Counted from the stretch's first letter, positions 51,390 to 61,331 are shown. The stretch is DNA of 64,000 bases from G965216695 sp965216695 (GCA_965216695.1 OZ244212.1:4030001-4094000); one strand, 5' to 3'. The notes: generated by a model from the letters alone, not told the origin. Translations and numbers: made by a program.

Positions 51390-53846
51390 CTATCCGATCT
51401 GGCTGGCCAGCCACTCGTGCACATCAGAGCGAATCTGACCGAAGCCGGGCGCGGTGTTTTCGTCGTAGTCGCCGAACCCCAACACACTATAGAGTTGTCG
51501 GTAGATTATGATCGTGTGGTACATCTGTATCGGAGTACCGCCGTAGCGGATGGCGGCGAGCCACCGGGACGCGCGCGTTGTGTCGCCGCGTCGGTGTGCC
51601 AGCACGGCGGCCGTAACGAGCGTGTCCGGAAAGTCGTCCCGACCGGCGCGATTCAACCGGATTCGGATGTCCTGAATGCGCCGTGCGGCCGGGGCGAACG
51701 CTTGGTTGCTCGCTTCGACGCAGGCAACGATGTTCTGAACGCCCCAGAACGACAGCACCGCGGGGAAGTCGTGCAGGCGCTTTGCCCAGCGCGCGGCGGT
51801 TTCCGGTTCGCTTACCACCGTGCACGCCACGAGATTGCCGATCGCGTTGTAGGCGGGATTGTCGATGCGGTCCGGTGCGGCGAGGTATTCGTGCGCCAGC
51901 GTTTCGGCGTGAGCGCGAGCCCGGTCATAGTCTCGCCCTACCGCATACTGCCACGCGCGATAGCAGTTACCAGAGCGCACCAGCGAAGGATTGTTGGCGG
52001 ATTGACCCAGCGCAATCATTTCGTTCAACTGGGCGTGCGCGAGGTCCGGATCCACGAAGCCGGTGGTAAGCGATTGCATCAGCAGCGCGTTGGCCAACAG
52101 TTCGGGATCGCCGATATCTCGCGCCAGTGCGACGTATGCGTTTGTATGTTCAGCGAGTAGATCGGGGAGTCGATTTGCCTGGGCGCTGAGACCGGCGATC
52201 GCATGCAGCCGTGCACGCCAGTAGGCCGGAGGCTCGTTGGCGATGTATGCCTGAGCCCGCAACATGCGCGCCTTCGCGCGGGCGCCGTCGTCGAGCTGAA
52301 TCATCAAGCCGTTGCCAGAGCAGAGCGCGTACGCGCGCTCCGCGTCACCGTCGTTATGAAAGTGGAGTTCTGCGGCTTCCAGGTCCGGGTAGTGATCCAG
52401 GCACCACTGCGCTTGGCTCAGGTTGTCCAGTTGATCGTCCGGAAACCGACCCAGCCGGCTCAGGCACCAGAGCGCGTGCCGTCGTGCGTTGGCCGTCCTC
52501 TGCTCCGTGTCGAGACCTTGAGTGGCGAACACGCGCACCGTCTCCAGGACGCGCCACCAGGCCCCCGTGTTAGCGGTGCGTTGGATCAGACCCAGATCCA
52601 CCAGTCGCGAAACTGAGGCAGAGAGGTGGAGGCTTTCGTTGCCGTCGAATAGCTCCTCCACTGAGGACATCAGAAAGCGGGACGGAAACGCCGCGAGTTG
52701 TGCCAGAAGGTGTTGCTCGTCCGGCGAAAGCATGCGCCAGGTGTCTTCCAGTACTGCGACGAGGTTGTTCCTGCGTCCGGAGCTGCCACGCTCGCGTCCG
52801 GCGAGAACGTCGAATCGCTGATCGAGTCGCTGCTTCAGTTCATCCAGCGTCAGATGCCGCAGCTGCGCGGCGGCGAGTTCGATTGCGAGCGGTAATCCGT
52901 CGAGCCTGTCGCAGATATGAGAGATTGCGCCGTCGTTTTCGTGTTCGAGATTTACGCCGTGGCGCGCGCTGGTTGCGCGGAATAACGCGACCGCTGGTGC
53001 GGTACCCTCGGAAGCACGGACCGGCAGCGGATTCAGAAAGAAGCGGTGCTCGTCAATCAGATCCAGGGGATCGCGGCTGGTGGTGAGAATGTGCGGCGAT
53101 TCCGTGAACTCCAGCAGGCTGTCAATCAGCGTCGCGGTTTCCGCACGCAGGTGTTCACAGTTGTCGAAAATCAACAGCACGCGGCTGCGACGCAGGGTTT
53201 CGATGAGCTGCGGTCGCGTCTCGCCGGACGTCAGGGTCATGCCCAGTACGTTGGCGACGGTGGTTTCGAGCGAGTCGAGGCTTGTGAGTGGAATCAGGTC
53301 CACGAACCAGACCCCGTCCGCAAACCGTTCCGCGGTCGCTCGGCCAACGCTCGACGCGAGGCGCGTTTTGCCGATTCCGCCGATACCGAGGATCGTTACC
53401 AGCCGGTTATTGTTCACGAGCCTGGCGCAACGTTCGACGTCCGCTGACCTGCCGAACAGCGGCGTGCGGTCGCGCGGCAGATTGTGTGACACAACGGGGG
53501 CAGCAGTAGAGGACGTGTCCGCGACGGCGCGGTGTTGGTGGGTGTTCTCAAGCGGTGCAACGAACTGATAGCCGCGGCCACGCACTGTTTGAATGACCTG
53601 CTGCCGGCGTCCGTCGTCGCCAACGGCTTTGCGTAATGATTTGATCTGGGTCGACAGCGCCGACTCACCTACGTAGCGGTGACCCCAAAGTTCGTCGAGC
53701 AGTTCTTCTTTCGTTACCAGCCGTTCGTGGTTATCGATCAGGTAGGCGAGAAGGCTGAACACGCGCGGTTCGACCGGGACAGGTCTCTCTTTCCGCGTAA
53801 GCTCGTACGCGTCCAGGTTCACCTCATACTCGCCGAATCTGATCAC
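51390..53846 (-). CDS. Winged-helix STAND-type ATPase regulator (paralogue B)
   Basis: The 818-residue protein has the same domain order as its neighbour. The winged helix is at 3-98 (GHRYVGESALSTQIKSLR; GRGYQFVAPL), Walker A GIGGIGKT at 154-161, Walker B LLIFDN near 224-229, and a helical tail. Sequence divergence across the two shows an old duplication. In both, the same STAND motifs (SRDPLDLIDEH here, SRDPIDLADEL in A) occupy equivalent places. The target genes are unknown; the nearest candidate is the thiol block. Confidence 0.85.
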   Translation of the reverse strand: MIRFGEYEVNLDAYELTRKERPVPVEPRVFSLLAYLIDNHERLVTKEELLDELWGHRYVGESALSTQIKSLRKAVGDDGRRQQVIQTVRGRGYQFVAPLENTHQHRAVADTSSTAAPVVSHNLPRDRTPLFGRSADVERCARLVNNNRLVTILGIGGIGKTRLASSVGRATAERFADGVWFVDLIPLTSLDSLETTVANVLGMTLTSGETRPQLIETLRRSRVLLIFDNCEHLRAETATLIDSLLEFTESPHILTTSRDPLDLIDEHRFFLNPLPVRASEGTAPAVALFRATSARHGVNLEHENDGAISHICDRLDGLPLAIELAAAQLRHLTLDELKQRLDQRFDVLAGRERGSSGRRNNLVAVLEDTWRMLSPDEQHLLAQLAAFPSRFLMSSVEELFDGNESLHLSASVSRLVDLGLIQRTANTGAWWRVLETVRVFATQGLDTEQRTANARRHALWCLSRLGRFPDDQLDNLSQAQWCLDHYPDLEAAELHFHNDGDAERAYALCSGNGLMIQLDDGARAKARMLRAQAYIANEPPAYWRARLHAIAGLSAQANRLPDLLAEHTNAYVALARDIGDPELLANALLMQSLTTGFVDPDLAHAQLNEMIALGQSANNPSLVRSGNCYRAWQYAVGRDYDRARAHAETLAHEYLAAPDRIDNPAYNAIGNLVACTVVSEPETAARWAKRLHDFPAVLSFWGVQNIVACVEASNQAFAPAARRIQDIRIRLNRAGRDDFPDTLVTAAVLAHRRGDTTRASRWLAAIRYGGTPIQMYHTIIIYRQLYSVLGFGDYDENTAPGFGQIRSDVHEWLASQIG

Positions 53847-53898
53847 GTCAGATCCTATGCCTTAGCGGACTGGCGCATCACTGCCGCGCCACTTCCGG

Positions 53899-54384
53899 TC
53901 AATCGCGGCCGAGCTGCCAATCCTCGTTCGGCTGCTCGGCAAACCCTGGGGATTCATTACGCAGGCGCGCAATCAACCCGCTCGTCATGTTGCTCAGAGC
54001 TACCTCCAACGCGCGGCCTACTTCGGTTTCGTCGAGCGAGTTGTCCGAGGTCATTTTCCCGGCCCAGCGAATGGTGCAGCGGTTGTCGTCAATGGGCGTG
54101 ACCGTGGCGACGACGACGTAGTCCTGCATACCTATCGGTTTACCCGCGGTGAGCTCGTACGACAACATGCGTTGTGCGTCGTCGAACGCCACCAGGCGGT
54201 GCTGTACGTACCCTTGAGTCGCGAGTTCGAGGTCGCGAATCGCGCCCACGCCTTCCCCGGTTACTTTGATCGAACTGTTCTCTCCGCCGGGAATCCACTT
54301 CAATACGCGGTCGAAGTGGCGGAGCTCCTGCCATACCGTGTCTGCGGATAAGTCCGTCTCGCGTCGGTGCTCGACTTCGATCAT
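53899..54384 (-). CDS. SRPBCC / polyketide cyclase-like protein
   Basis: The ATG at 54384 with a GGAGG site gives 161 residues starting MIEVEHRRETDLSADTVW. The START-like helix-grip pattern follows: QELRHFDRVLKWIPGGEN, GAIRDLEL, AFDDAQRMLSYEL, CTIRWAGKMTSD and a long C-terminal helix. These proteins bind lipids or polyketide-like ligands. It is divergent from the amidohydrolase gene at 54472. Confidence 0.8.
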   Translation of the reverse strand: MIEVEHRRETDLSADTVWQELRHFDRVLKWIPGGENSSIKVTGEGVGAIRDLELATQGYVQHRLVAFDDAQRMLSYELTAGKPIGMQDYVVVATVTPIDDNRCTIRWAGKMTSDNSLDETEVGRALEVALSNMTSGLIARLRNESPGFAEQPNEDWQLGRD

Positions 54385-54471
54385 TTCGGGTCCTCCATAG
54401 CTTGCCCCTTCGAGCGGGCCCTCTGGGTGCGTCCTCGGGGATAGCCGATCATAACCGGTATACTGCTTGGC

Positions 54472-55332
54472 ATGCAGATCGTGGATGCGCAGATTCACTT
54501 CGGCCCCGGCGGTACGGACGCGGTGCTGGCGCAGATGGATGCGCTCGGTATACGCGCCTGTCTGGTGGACGAATTTTGGGGTTTGGATACCTGGGGTCCC
54601 GGGTACACGTTGCCGAACGGCACGTTCCGGCCGACCCGGCCAACGGTTGAACTGGCGGCTGCGCTGCACCCCGAACGCATCGCTTATGTGGCACGCGTCG
54701 AGCGGGAGGACCCGGAGGTAGCAAGCCTGATCCGCATAGCGGCCGACGATCCGGGTGCGCGCGCGGTGCGCATGATTCCGGCCGTAACCAAAAAGGAAAC
54801 CGATGCGTTTGCGGCGGGCGATTACCGCGATGTTTTCGCAACCGCTGCGTCGGCGAATCTGCCGGTGTTTCTCTTCATTGCCGGGCATGTGGAACTGCTG
54901 CCTCGTTATCTGAAGTCGTTCTCGGAGGTAACCTTCATTGTCGACCACTGCGGTATGCCGATGGAGGCAGGGATCGGCGCACCGGCGTCCGAACACCCGG
55001 GCCCAAATGTTCCCTATTTCGACGAAGTGCTGAAGCTGGCCGACTACCCGAACGTGCGGCTGAAATGGAGCCACGCGCAGGGGATGTTCGGTGAGCTTGA
55101 GTATCCGTCGCCGGGATTGCTGCCGCACCTGCGCCGGGCGATCGATGCGTTCGGCGCGGATCGCATCATGTGGGCGTCGGACTACGGCGGCAATCAGACC
55201 GGGGAAACCTGGTCGCAACTGCTCCACTACCTGCTCGACTGCGACGGCATTTCGTCGGCTGAGAAAGCCTGGCTGTTCGGGGACACGTTGCGGGCCGCAA
55301 TCGGGTGGCCGGACCTGGACTCCGAACCGTGA
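54472..55332 (+). CDS. Amidohydrolase family protein
   Basis: The 286-residue TIM-barrel protein starts MQIVDAQIHFGPGG (first metal strand with the histidine in IHF). Later are FIVDHCGMP and the distal RIMWASDYGG, where the aspartate is the usual ligand. It resembles amidohydrolase-2 or lactonase-like members. Its stop overlaps the GTG of the MBL gene (GTGA), so the two are translationally coupled and may act on the same compound, one opening a ring and the other hydrolysing an ester. Confidence 0.82.
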   Translation: MQIVDAQIHFGPGGTDAVLAQMDALGIRACLVDEFWGLDTWGPGYTLPNGTFRPTRPTVELAAALHPERIAYVARVEREDPEVASLIRIAADDPGARAVRMIPAVTKKETDAFAAGDYRDVFATAASANLPVFLFIAGHVELLPRYLKSFSEVTFIVDHCGMPMEAGIGAPASEHPGPNVPYFDEVLKLADYPNVRLKWSHAQGMFGELEYPSPGLLPHLRRAIDAFGADRIMWASDYGGNQTGETWSQLLHYLLDCDGISSAEKAWLFGDTLRAAIGWPDLDSEP

Positions 55333-56207
55333 GGCGCTGGCAGATCGGCAACGTTGGCATCACGCAGATTGTGGAGCTCACGTTCGAGGGCCTGGAAGCC
55401 TTCCTGCCGGACGCCACACCGGATGCGGTATTGCCGATCGACTGGCTCAGCCCTCACTTCCTTACACCGGAAGGCGTGCTCAAGTTCAGCATTCACGCGC
55501 TGGTGATCGATACCGGCGAGCGGTGCGTAATCGTTGATACCTGTGTGGGCAATGACAAGCCGCGTGAAGCGTTTCCGGATTGGGATCGTCTGCAGACGAG
55601 CTTTCTGGACGATCTGACCGCCGCCGGATATCCGCCCGAGCGCATAGACATAGTGCTGTGCACGCACCTGCATCTGGATCACGTGGGCTGGAATACACGA
55701 CTCGTTGACGGCGCCTGGGTGCCGACGTTTCCCAACGCGCGCTATCTGGTGGAAGCGGGCGAGTACGCGTACGTACGCGACGAGGCCGAGGGTGATGACG
55801 TGGAACCCTGGTTGGTCGAAATGAATCGTGCCGTGATGCAGGACTCGATCGGGCCGGTTGCTGCAGCCGGTCTGCTCGACCCCGTGCCGGCCGATCACCG
55901 CTTATGCGAAGAGATCTGCCTTGTGCCCACGCCTGGCCACACGGTAGGGCACGTAAGCGTGTTGATCGAGTCGTTGGGCGAGTCGGCACTCATTACCGGC
56001 GACTTCGTTCATCACCCGTGCCAGTTGGCACATCCGGAGTGGTCGGTAACAACGGACTACGACGGTTCGATGTCAGTGCAGACACGCGAACGGATATTCG
56101 GACGATATGCAGGTTCACCGACCGTGCTCATCGGGACCCACTGGCCCGAGCCGACGGCCGGCCGTCTGGTGCGCGATGGTGACGTGTACCGGTTGGTTGT
56201 GCTCTAG
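55329..56207 (+). CDS. Metallo-beta-lactamase-fold hydrolase
   Basis: The GTG at 55329 overlaps the upstream stop and gives 292 residues. The zinc motif CTHLHLDHVGWN (HxHxDH, residues 113-118) is intact, followed by VPTPGHTVGHVSVLIES and LITGDFVHH. The latter two supply the next histidine and the bridging aspartate. It is probably a lactonase- or esterase-like enzyme of the MBL family. Confidence 0.87.
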   Translation: MRRWQIGNVGITQIVELTFEGLEAFLPDATPDAVLPIDWLSPHFLTPEGVLKFSIHALVIDTGERCVIVDTCVGNDKPREAFPDWDRLQTSFLDDLTAAGYPPERIDIVLCTHLHLDHVGWNTRLVDGAWVPTFPNARYLVEAGEYAYVRDEAEGDDVEPWLVEMNRAVMQDSIGPVAAAGLLDPVPADHRLCEEICLVPTPGHTVGHVSVLIESLGESALITGDFVHHPCQLAHPEWSVTTDYDGSMSVQTRERIFGRYAGSPTVLIGTHWPEPTAGRLVRDGDVYRLVVL

Positions 56208-56397
56208 CGCTTGATTGGGAGCCGCCATATCGCGCCGTAATCCGGTGACGAATCCGCGCCGTTGGTTTCCCTCGGAGTATGACCTTGCGCCGCGGCGTAA
56301 GCGTTTCTGCAGGCGGTGACCGCGGTATCTACGTACTGACCAGTTCTGCGAGCCTCGCCACAATTGCCCAGGTACCGACAACCGCGAGCGCGATTGC

Positions 56398-56679
56398 ATG
56401 AACAAGCATCCCACGATCGACGACATTCGCGAGGAGATTGGTGAATTCCTGGAGCGATTGCAGCAGCAGCGCGATGAGCTGCGCGTACAGTCCCATCTAT
56501 TCAAAGCAGAGATGCAGGAGGAGTGGGAACATGTCGAACGGAAGTGGCGTCAATTTGAACAGCGCGCCGGTCAAATCAGCAACGACGCCCGGGAATCCGC
56601 ATCCGAAATCGGGCAGGCGCTTCGGCTTGTCGGTGAAGAGATTGAAGCCGCATACCGACGCTTACGCAAACGGGATTGA
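56398..56679 (+). CDS. Short coiled-coil protein
   Basis: This 93-residue soluble protein consists of helices with strong heptad spacing: IREEIGEFLERLQQQRDEL, EMQEEWEHVERKWRQFEQR, and a last helix EIGQALRLVGEEIEAAYRRL. There is no signal or membrane span. It precedes the NfeD gene by 57 bases in the same direction. A scaffold or partner role for the membrane proteins downstream is inferred from position. Confidence 0.65.
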   Translation: MNKHPTIDDIREEIGEFLERLQQQRDELRVQSHLFKAEMQEEWEHVERKWRQFEQRAGQISNDARESASEIGQALRLVGEEIEAAYRRLRKRD

Positions 56680-56736
56680 ACGATCCGGGACGTTGCGTAG
56701 CGTCCGCGTCGACAGCGCAATGTAGGTCGCAGGGCA

Positions 56737-58149
56737 ATGCGGACTTGCACGCGCGCGCTCCTAGCTGGCCATTCCGTACGGGGGTTGCTCCTGTTGGCTT
56801 GCCTGTTTCCGGCCGCGCTCTGTGCTGAAGTGTGGATCGTGCCGATTCAGGGGGCGATCGGGCCAGCGACCAGTGACTTCTATATCCGCTCGCTGAATGC
56901 TGCGAGTTCCGCCGGTGCCGAAGCGGTCGTCGTAACGCTCGATACACCGGGCGGGTTGGATAATGCGATGCGCGACATGATCAAAGCGACGCTCGGTAGT
57001 GCTGTGCCGGTCATTATCTGGGTAACCCCACAGGGTGCCCGTGCGGCAAGCGCCGGTACGTATCTTCTGTACGCTGCACATGTAGCCGCAATGTCTCCGG
57101 CTACGAATGTTGGTTCTTCGACTCCGGTGAGTTTGACAGGACCGATATCTCCTCCACGTACGCCGACCCCAACGGACGGCGACGACGAGACGCCGTTACC
57201 TGCGGATTCGGACATGCGGCGGAAGGTCGTAAACGATGCGGTCGGCTACATTAGATCGTTGGCTGAACTTCGCGGACGCAACGCCGAATGGGCCGAACTG
57301 TCGGTGCGCGAAGGCGCTAATCTGTCCGCGCGGGCGGCACTGGATGCCGGGGTCGTCGATCTGATTTCGAGTACCGTCGATGAACTGCTCGCAGCTGTTG
57401 ATGGACGCGAGATCGTCCTGGGCAACGGCAGTCGTCGAATATTGCAGACCGCGGGCGTGGGGCAACGCCGCCTGGAGCCCGATTGGCGGCATCGATTTTT
57501 GAACACGATCACCAACCCCAACATTGCCTATCTGCTGTTGATGATCGGCCTCTATGGGCTGATTCTCGAATTCTACAACCCGGGAATGGGGGCGCCGGGT
57601 ATTGTGGGCGTCATATGTCTATTGTTGGGTGCATACGCGTTGCAGATGTTGCCTGTCAATTATGTTGGTTTGGGCCTGATCGCGTTCGGCATCCTTTTGA
57701 TGATTGCGGAAGCGATGGCGCCGAGTTTCGGGATTCTGGGCCTTGGCGGCGTCATCGCTTTTCTCGTTGGTTCAGTTGTCTTATTCGACTCGGATCTTCC
57801 GGGGTTTCGGGTTTCACTATATATGATCGCTGTATTGGGGATTGTCGCGGTAGCAACTTTCTTCGTTGCGCTCGGCGCGCTGATGCGTTCCCGACGACAA
57901 CCGGCGTTGACCGGTCCCGAAGGACTCATTGGAGTTATTGGATCGACGGTTGGAGAGGTGTCCGCAGAACGCGGCCACGTGCACATTCACGGCGAGAACT
58001 GGCAAGCGCGTCTAGCAACCGACCGTTCGGTGCCTGCGGGAACCAGAGTGCGGGTCGTGGATCTCGACGGTCTAACGCTGGTCGTGGTGCCGATCTCGGC
58101 GAGTTCGGAGTCATCGGATACGACTACCCCGGCCACGACTCTGGATTGA
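56737..58149 (+). CDS. NfeD-family membrane serine peptidase (long form)
   Basis: The 470-residue protein has a signal peptide, a ClpP/SppA-like peptidase domain and a C-terminal membrane plus OB-fold domain. In the peptidase part the serine at about 105 (GARAASAGTYLL) and the lysine at about 163 (DMRRKVVNDAVGY) occupy the catalytic Ser-Lys positions known from archaeal 1510-type proteases. Four or five membrane spans follow (about 260-390). Its substrate in relatives is the C terminus of a slipin, and the next gene encodes one. Confidence 0.85.
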   Translation: MRTCTRALLAGHSVRGLLLLACLFPAALCAEVWIVPIQGAIGPATSDFYIRSLNAASSAGAEAVVVTLDTPGGLDNAMRDMIKATLGSAVPVIIWVTPQGARAASAGTYLLYAAHVAAMSPATNVGSSTPVSLTGPISPPRTPTPTDGDDETPLPADSDMRRKVVNDAVGYIRSLAELRGRNAEWAELSVREGANLSARAALDAGVVDLISSTVDELLAAVDGREIVLGNGSRRILQTAGVGQRRLEPDWRHRFLNTITNPNIAYLLLMIGLYGLILEFYNPGMGAPGIVGVICLLLGAYALQMLPVNYVGLGLIAFGILLMIAEAMAPSFGILGLGGVIAFLVGSVVLFDSDLPGFRVSLYMIAVLGIVAVATFFVALGALMRSRRQPALTGPEGLIGVIGSTVGEVSAERGHVHIHGENWQARLATDRSVPAGTRVRVVDLDGLTLVVVPISASSESSDTTTPATTLD

Positions 58150-58165
58150 ACATCAGGAGCGAAAC

Positions 58166-58951
58166 ATGGAAATTTTTGGCGTATCGGCTGTTCTACTAAT
58201 TGGCGCGCTCTTGTTCCTAGTAAGCATGTTTAGGGTGCTTCGTGAGTACGAACGCGCAGTTGTCTTCATGCTTGGACGCTACTACAAGATCAAGGGCCCC
58301 GGCTTGATAATCATTGTACCCGTGCTGCAGACCATGGTGCGCGTCGATCTGCGTACACGGGTGCTCGATGTGCCAACGCAGGATCTGATTACGCGAGACA
58401 ACGTGTCTGTAAAGGTAAATGCTGTAATCTACTTCAGAGTTGTAGAATCCAAGAATGCAATCATTAACGTTGAGAGCTTTTTGGAAGCTACCGAACAGTT
58501 GGCACAGACGACGCTGCGAAGCGTGCTCGGGCAACACGAGCTCGACGAATTGCTGGCGGAGCGGGACCGGCTCAATGCCGATATTCAAGCAGTCCTCGAC
58601 AAGCAGACCGACGCTTGGGGTATCAAGGTCGCCAACGTCGAAATTAAACATGTTGACATAGACGAGAGTATGGTTCGCGCAATTGCGAAGCAGGCTGAGG
58701 CGGAAAGGGATAGGCGTGCGAAAATCATTCACGCAGACGGCGAGGCGCAGGCAGCGGAAAAGCTGGTGGATGCTGCGGATCGATTGTCGAGCGCGCCATC
58801 CGCGCTGCAGCTCAGATACCTGCAAACGCTCACGCACATTGCTGGCGAGAACAGCTCGACCATTGTGTTTCCGGTGCCGATGAATCTGCTCGGCTCACTG
58901 CTGGCCGCAGGTTCACGAGTTACGGATGGCGGGGCGGCCGTGGATGCCTGA
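58166..58951 (+). CDS. Slipin (SPFH/stomatin-like membrane protein)
   Basis: The 261-residue protein has an N-terminal hairpin membrane segment (FGVSAVLLIGALLFLVSMF) and an SPFH domain: YERAVVFMLGRYYKIKGPGL, VDLRTRVLDVPTQDLITRDN, and a helical VLDKQTDAWGIKVANVEIKH stretch. It is the usual partner and substrate of the NfeD peptidase upstream (16-base gap). Together they probably organise membrane microdomains. Confidence 0.9.
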   Translation: MEIFGVSAVLLIGALLFLVSMFRVLREYERAVVFMLGRYYKIKGPGLIIIVPVLQTMVRVDLRTRVLDVPTQDLITRDNVSVKVNAVIYFRVVESKNAIINVESFLEATEQLAQTTLRSVLGQHELDELLAERDRLNADIQAVLDKQTDAWGIKVANVEIKHVDIDESMVRAIAKQAEAERDRRAKIIHADGEAQAAEKLVDAADRLSSAPSALQLRYLQTLTHIAGENSSTIVFPVPMNLLGSLLAAGSRVTDGGAAVDA

Positions 58952-58966
58952 CGTTCCAAACGTTGG

Positions 58967-60346
58967 TCATATCCCGCGCGTTTCCGGTGCAAGGATTCCT
59001 CTGCGTATGAGTGCGCGGCGGATCACCGCATGCCGTGCGGCGGTTATTGGATAGCCGTAAAGTACGATCGCGCCGATAGCGGCGAGCACACCCGGCAGCA
59101 GCAACCCGGTTGCGTTCAGACCGTAGAGTGCGGCGTTGTCGTTTGGACCTTGCGGCAGGAACCCGGTTGCGCCTGCTAACGGCAGTGCTATGCCGACGCC
59201 CAGTGCGAGCGCGAGTTTCTGTACGAACTGATAAAGCGCCATGTAGAGGGCCACATCGTCGCCGCCGCCCTTCAACATGCCGTATTCGACGGTGTCGGCA
59301 ATCAGTGCAGGCGGCATCACCCAGATGTACGCGGTGGTAAGTCCTGCAAGCACAAACAGTGCCATCGTCCACCAAAAACCGCCGTCGGGGATGATCAGAA
59401 ACAACGGGTGCAGCGCAAAGAATGCCATGCCGCCCACGACCAGCGCTCGGTGGCGCCCATAGCGATTCGCAAGCTTGACGGCGATTGGTAGCGAGACCAG
59501 ACCGATCAGGTACTGGACGAACACGAACCACAGAAAGTCGCCCCGCCCGAGCCCGAGCGTCCAGGGCACTACGAACACGATCAGCGCGTTGAACACCGCG
59601 CCGCCAAGCCATAGGAAAAACACGCCCGTCAGCAGGCGCAGCAGCGGTCGGTTGTGTCGGAGCATGCCGAGTGCAGCTCGGAGCCGGAAGCTCGGCCGGT
59701 TCACGCGCTGGGCGTCCGGCGTGACGAACAGCGCCCAGGGAACCGAGACTGCCAGCATTGCGATCGTGGTGATGGCCAGCACAGCCAGAATCTCGCGCAA
59801 CGAAGGATCGCCGTCGGTCACGAACGGCAGAATCAACAGCGGAAACGCCGTGGCAATCACGGAACCGAGAATCTGGCCGCCTTCGCGAAAGCTACCGACC
59901 CGTGTCCGGCCCTCGTAGTCTCTGGCCAGTTCGGCGCCCCAGGACATATACGGAATGTAGGCAACCGTGAACGCCACGTAGAACGCGAACGCGGACACCA
60001 GCAGATAGGCGACACCAACGTCTTCAGGTGGTTGCGCGAACAGGTAGAACGCGACCATCAGGAATGGAGTGCCCAGCGCGAGCCAGGGTTTGCGTCTGCC
60101 CCATCGGGTTTCGGTGCGATCCGACCAGTTGCCGATCAATGGATCGATCACCGCGTCCCACAGCCGGGCTAGGGTGAAGAGACCGCCGACCGCAGCCATC
60201 GAAATGCCCGTTTCCTCCGCGTAGAACGCCGGAAGGTAGACGATCAGCGGCATCCCCATCACGGATAGCGCCGCCATTGGAGCGCCATACGCCAGTAACG
60301 TGGGTGTTGCCAGACGCGTGTTGTCGGGATGCTCGGAATTGCTCAT
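58967..60346 (-). CDS. MFS transporter of the GPH (glycoside-pentoside-hexuronide:cation) family
   Basis: The 459-residue protein has about twelve membrane helices. The GPH sequence DPLIGNWSDRTETRWGRRKP lies in the first half, the same position as in MelB-type cation symporters. The sequence is sugar-transporter-like, but the substrate is not fixed. Its start overlaps the stop of the upstream dioxygenase gene by four bases (ATGA), so the pair is translationally coupled and the transporter probably imports the dioxygenase substrate. Confidence 0.85.
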   Translation of the reverse strand: MSNSEHPDNTRLATPTLLAYGAPMAALSVMGMPLIVYLPAFYAEETGISMAAVGGLFTLARLWDAVIDPLIGNWSDRTETRWGRRKPWLALGTPFLMVAFYLFAQPPEDVGVAYLLVSAFAFYVAFTVAYIPYMSWGAELARDYEGRTRVGSFREGGQILGSVIATAFPLLILPFVTDGDPSLREILAVLAITTIAMLAVSVPWALFVTPDAQRVNRPSFRLRAALGMLRHNRPLLRLLTGVFFLWLGGAVFNALIVFVVPWTLGLGRGDFLWFVFVQYLIGLVSLPIAVKLANRYGRHRALVVGGMAFFALHPLFLIIPDGGFWWTMALFVLAGLTTAYIWVMPPALIADTVEYGMLKGGGDDVALYMALYQFVQKLALALGVGIALPLAGATGFLPQGPNDNAALYGLNATGLLLPGVLAAIGAIVLYGYPITAARHAVIRRALIRRGILAPETRGI

Positions 60347-61158
60347 GCCGGGATCACCGCCTCACCGGCAAGCGCTACGCGATGCATGACGCGGCGCGCG
60401 GGCGCGTAGTCGGCGCTGGCGAAGTGCTGGGTCAAGCGGTTGTCCCAGATGGCCACACTCCCAGGACGCCAGCGGAAGCGAACCTGTAGGTCAGGACTTT
60501 CGGCGTGGTCGAAAAGGGCAGCTAGAACGCCTGCGCTTTCGAATCGATTCAGCTCTACGATCCGTTGCGTGTAGTGGCGATTTACGAACAGGCTCGCCTC
60601 GCCCGTCTGCGGTATTGTCCGCACGACTGGATGTATAGCGGCGATCGGCCGCTCGCCGATGTCGCGTGCGCGTTCCGGCGGCACTGCGTCCAGGGACAAG
60701 CGGTGTTCGGCACGCAATGCACGGATGAATGTTTGCATGGGCGTTGAGAGGGTGCGAAACGCAGCGGTCATGGATGCCCACAGTGTGTCGCCTCCGCGTT
60801 CCGGGCATTCGACGCACTGCAGTACACACACCGTGGCCGGCGCTTCGTGAAAGGTCGTGTCTGTATGCCACACGTTGATGTCGGGCGGATGCGTAGCGTC
60901 GTTCACGACCGAAGAAACCTCCGGGTGTTCTGAATGCACGTCGAAGGCTGGGTGCGGGTCGATTACAGGTTCGCCGAACAAACGGGCGAAGGCGGCCTGA
61001 TCCGCCGGATTCACCGGGAGGTCGTCCGCGAACAACACGCCACATCGAGGTAGGGCTTCGCGGATCGTATCCGCGTGCTCGATCAACGTGGACCACTCAG
61101 GCACGCTTCCCAGATGCATCCCGGTATTTGGGGTCAGCCAGTGTGCGTTCAGCGTCAT
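60343..61158 (-). CDS. TauD/TfdA-family Fe(II)/2-oxoglutarate dioxygenase
   Basis: Starting at the ATG at 61158 gives 271 residues. The iron triad is visible: NVWHTDTTFHE (His98, Asp100) and IWDNRLTQHFASADY (His245), followed by the arginine in ARRVMHR that binds 2-oxoglutarate. TauD-type enzymes hydroxylate small acids, sulfonates or amino-acid derivatives. The gene is divergent from a deacylase-dehydratase operon over a 173-base gap and coupled to a transporter. Confidence 0.88.
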   Translation of the reverse strand: MTLNAHWLTPNTGMHLGSVPEWSTLIEHADTIREALPRCGVLFADDLPVNPADQAAFARLFGEPVIDPHPAFDVHSEHPEVSSVVNDATHPPDINVWHTDTTFHEAPATVCVLQCVECPERGGDTLWASMTAAFRTLSTPMQTFIRALRAEHRLSLDAVPPERARDIGERPIAAIHPVVRTIPQTGEASLFVNRHYTQRIVELNRFESAGVLAALFDHAESPDLQVRFRWRPGSVAIWDNRLTQHFASADYAPARRVMHRVALAGEAVIPA

Positions 61159-61331
61159 GATTGCAATCGACGGCGGCAAGGATTCGGATGTAGTTTAAAG
61201 ACTAACCGCGCCGCTGCCGGCGCGCATCCCGATTGAGCGTTTCGATACGTTCGGCACAAGAAAAACTGGCGTATGCAAAGGTTCGCGCCAACACTGATGG
61301 CGATGATCTCTGCAACCGCTGCGGCGAGGGC

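Noticed and set aside
53899..55227. A 442-residue extension of the SRPBCC gene
   Set aside because: The start at 54384 with a GGAGG site is far better. The upstream part is antisense to the amidohydrolase gene and has no SRPBCC character.
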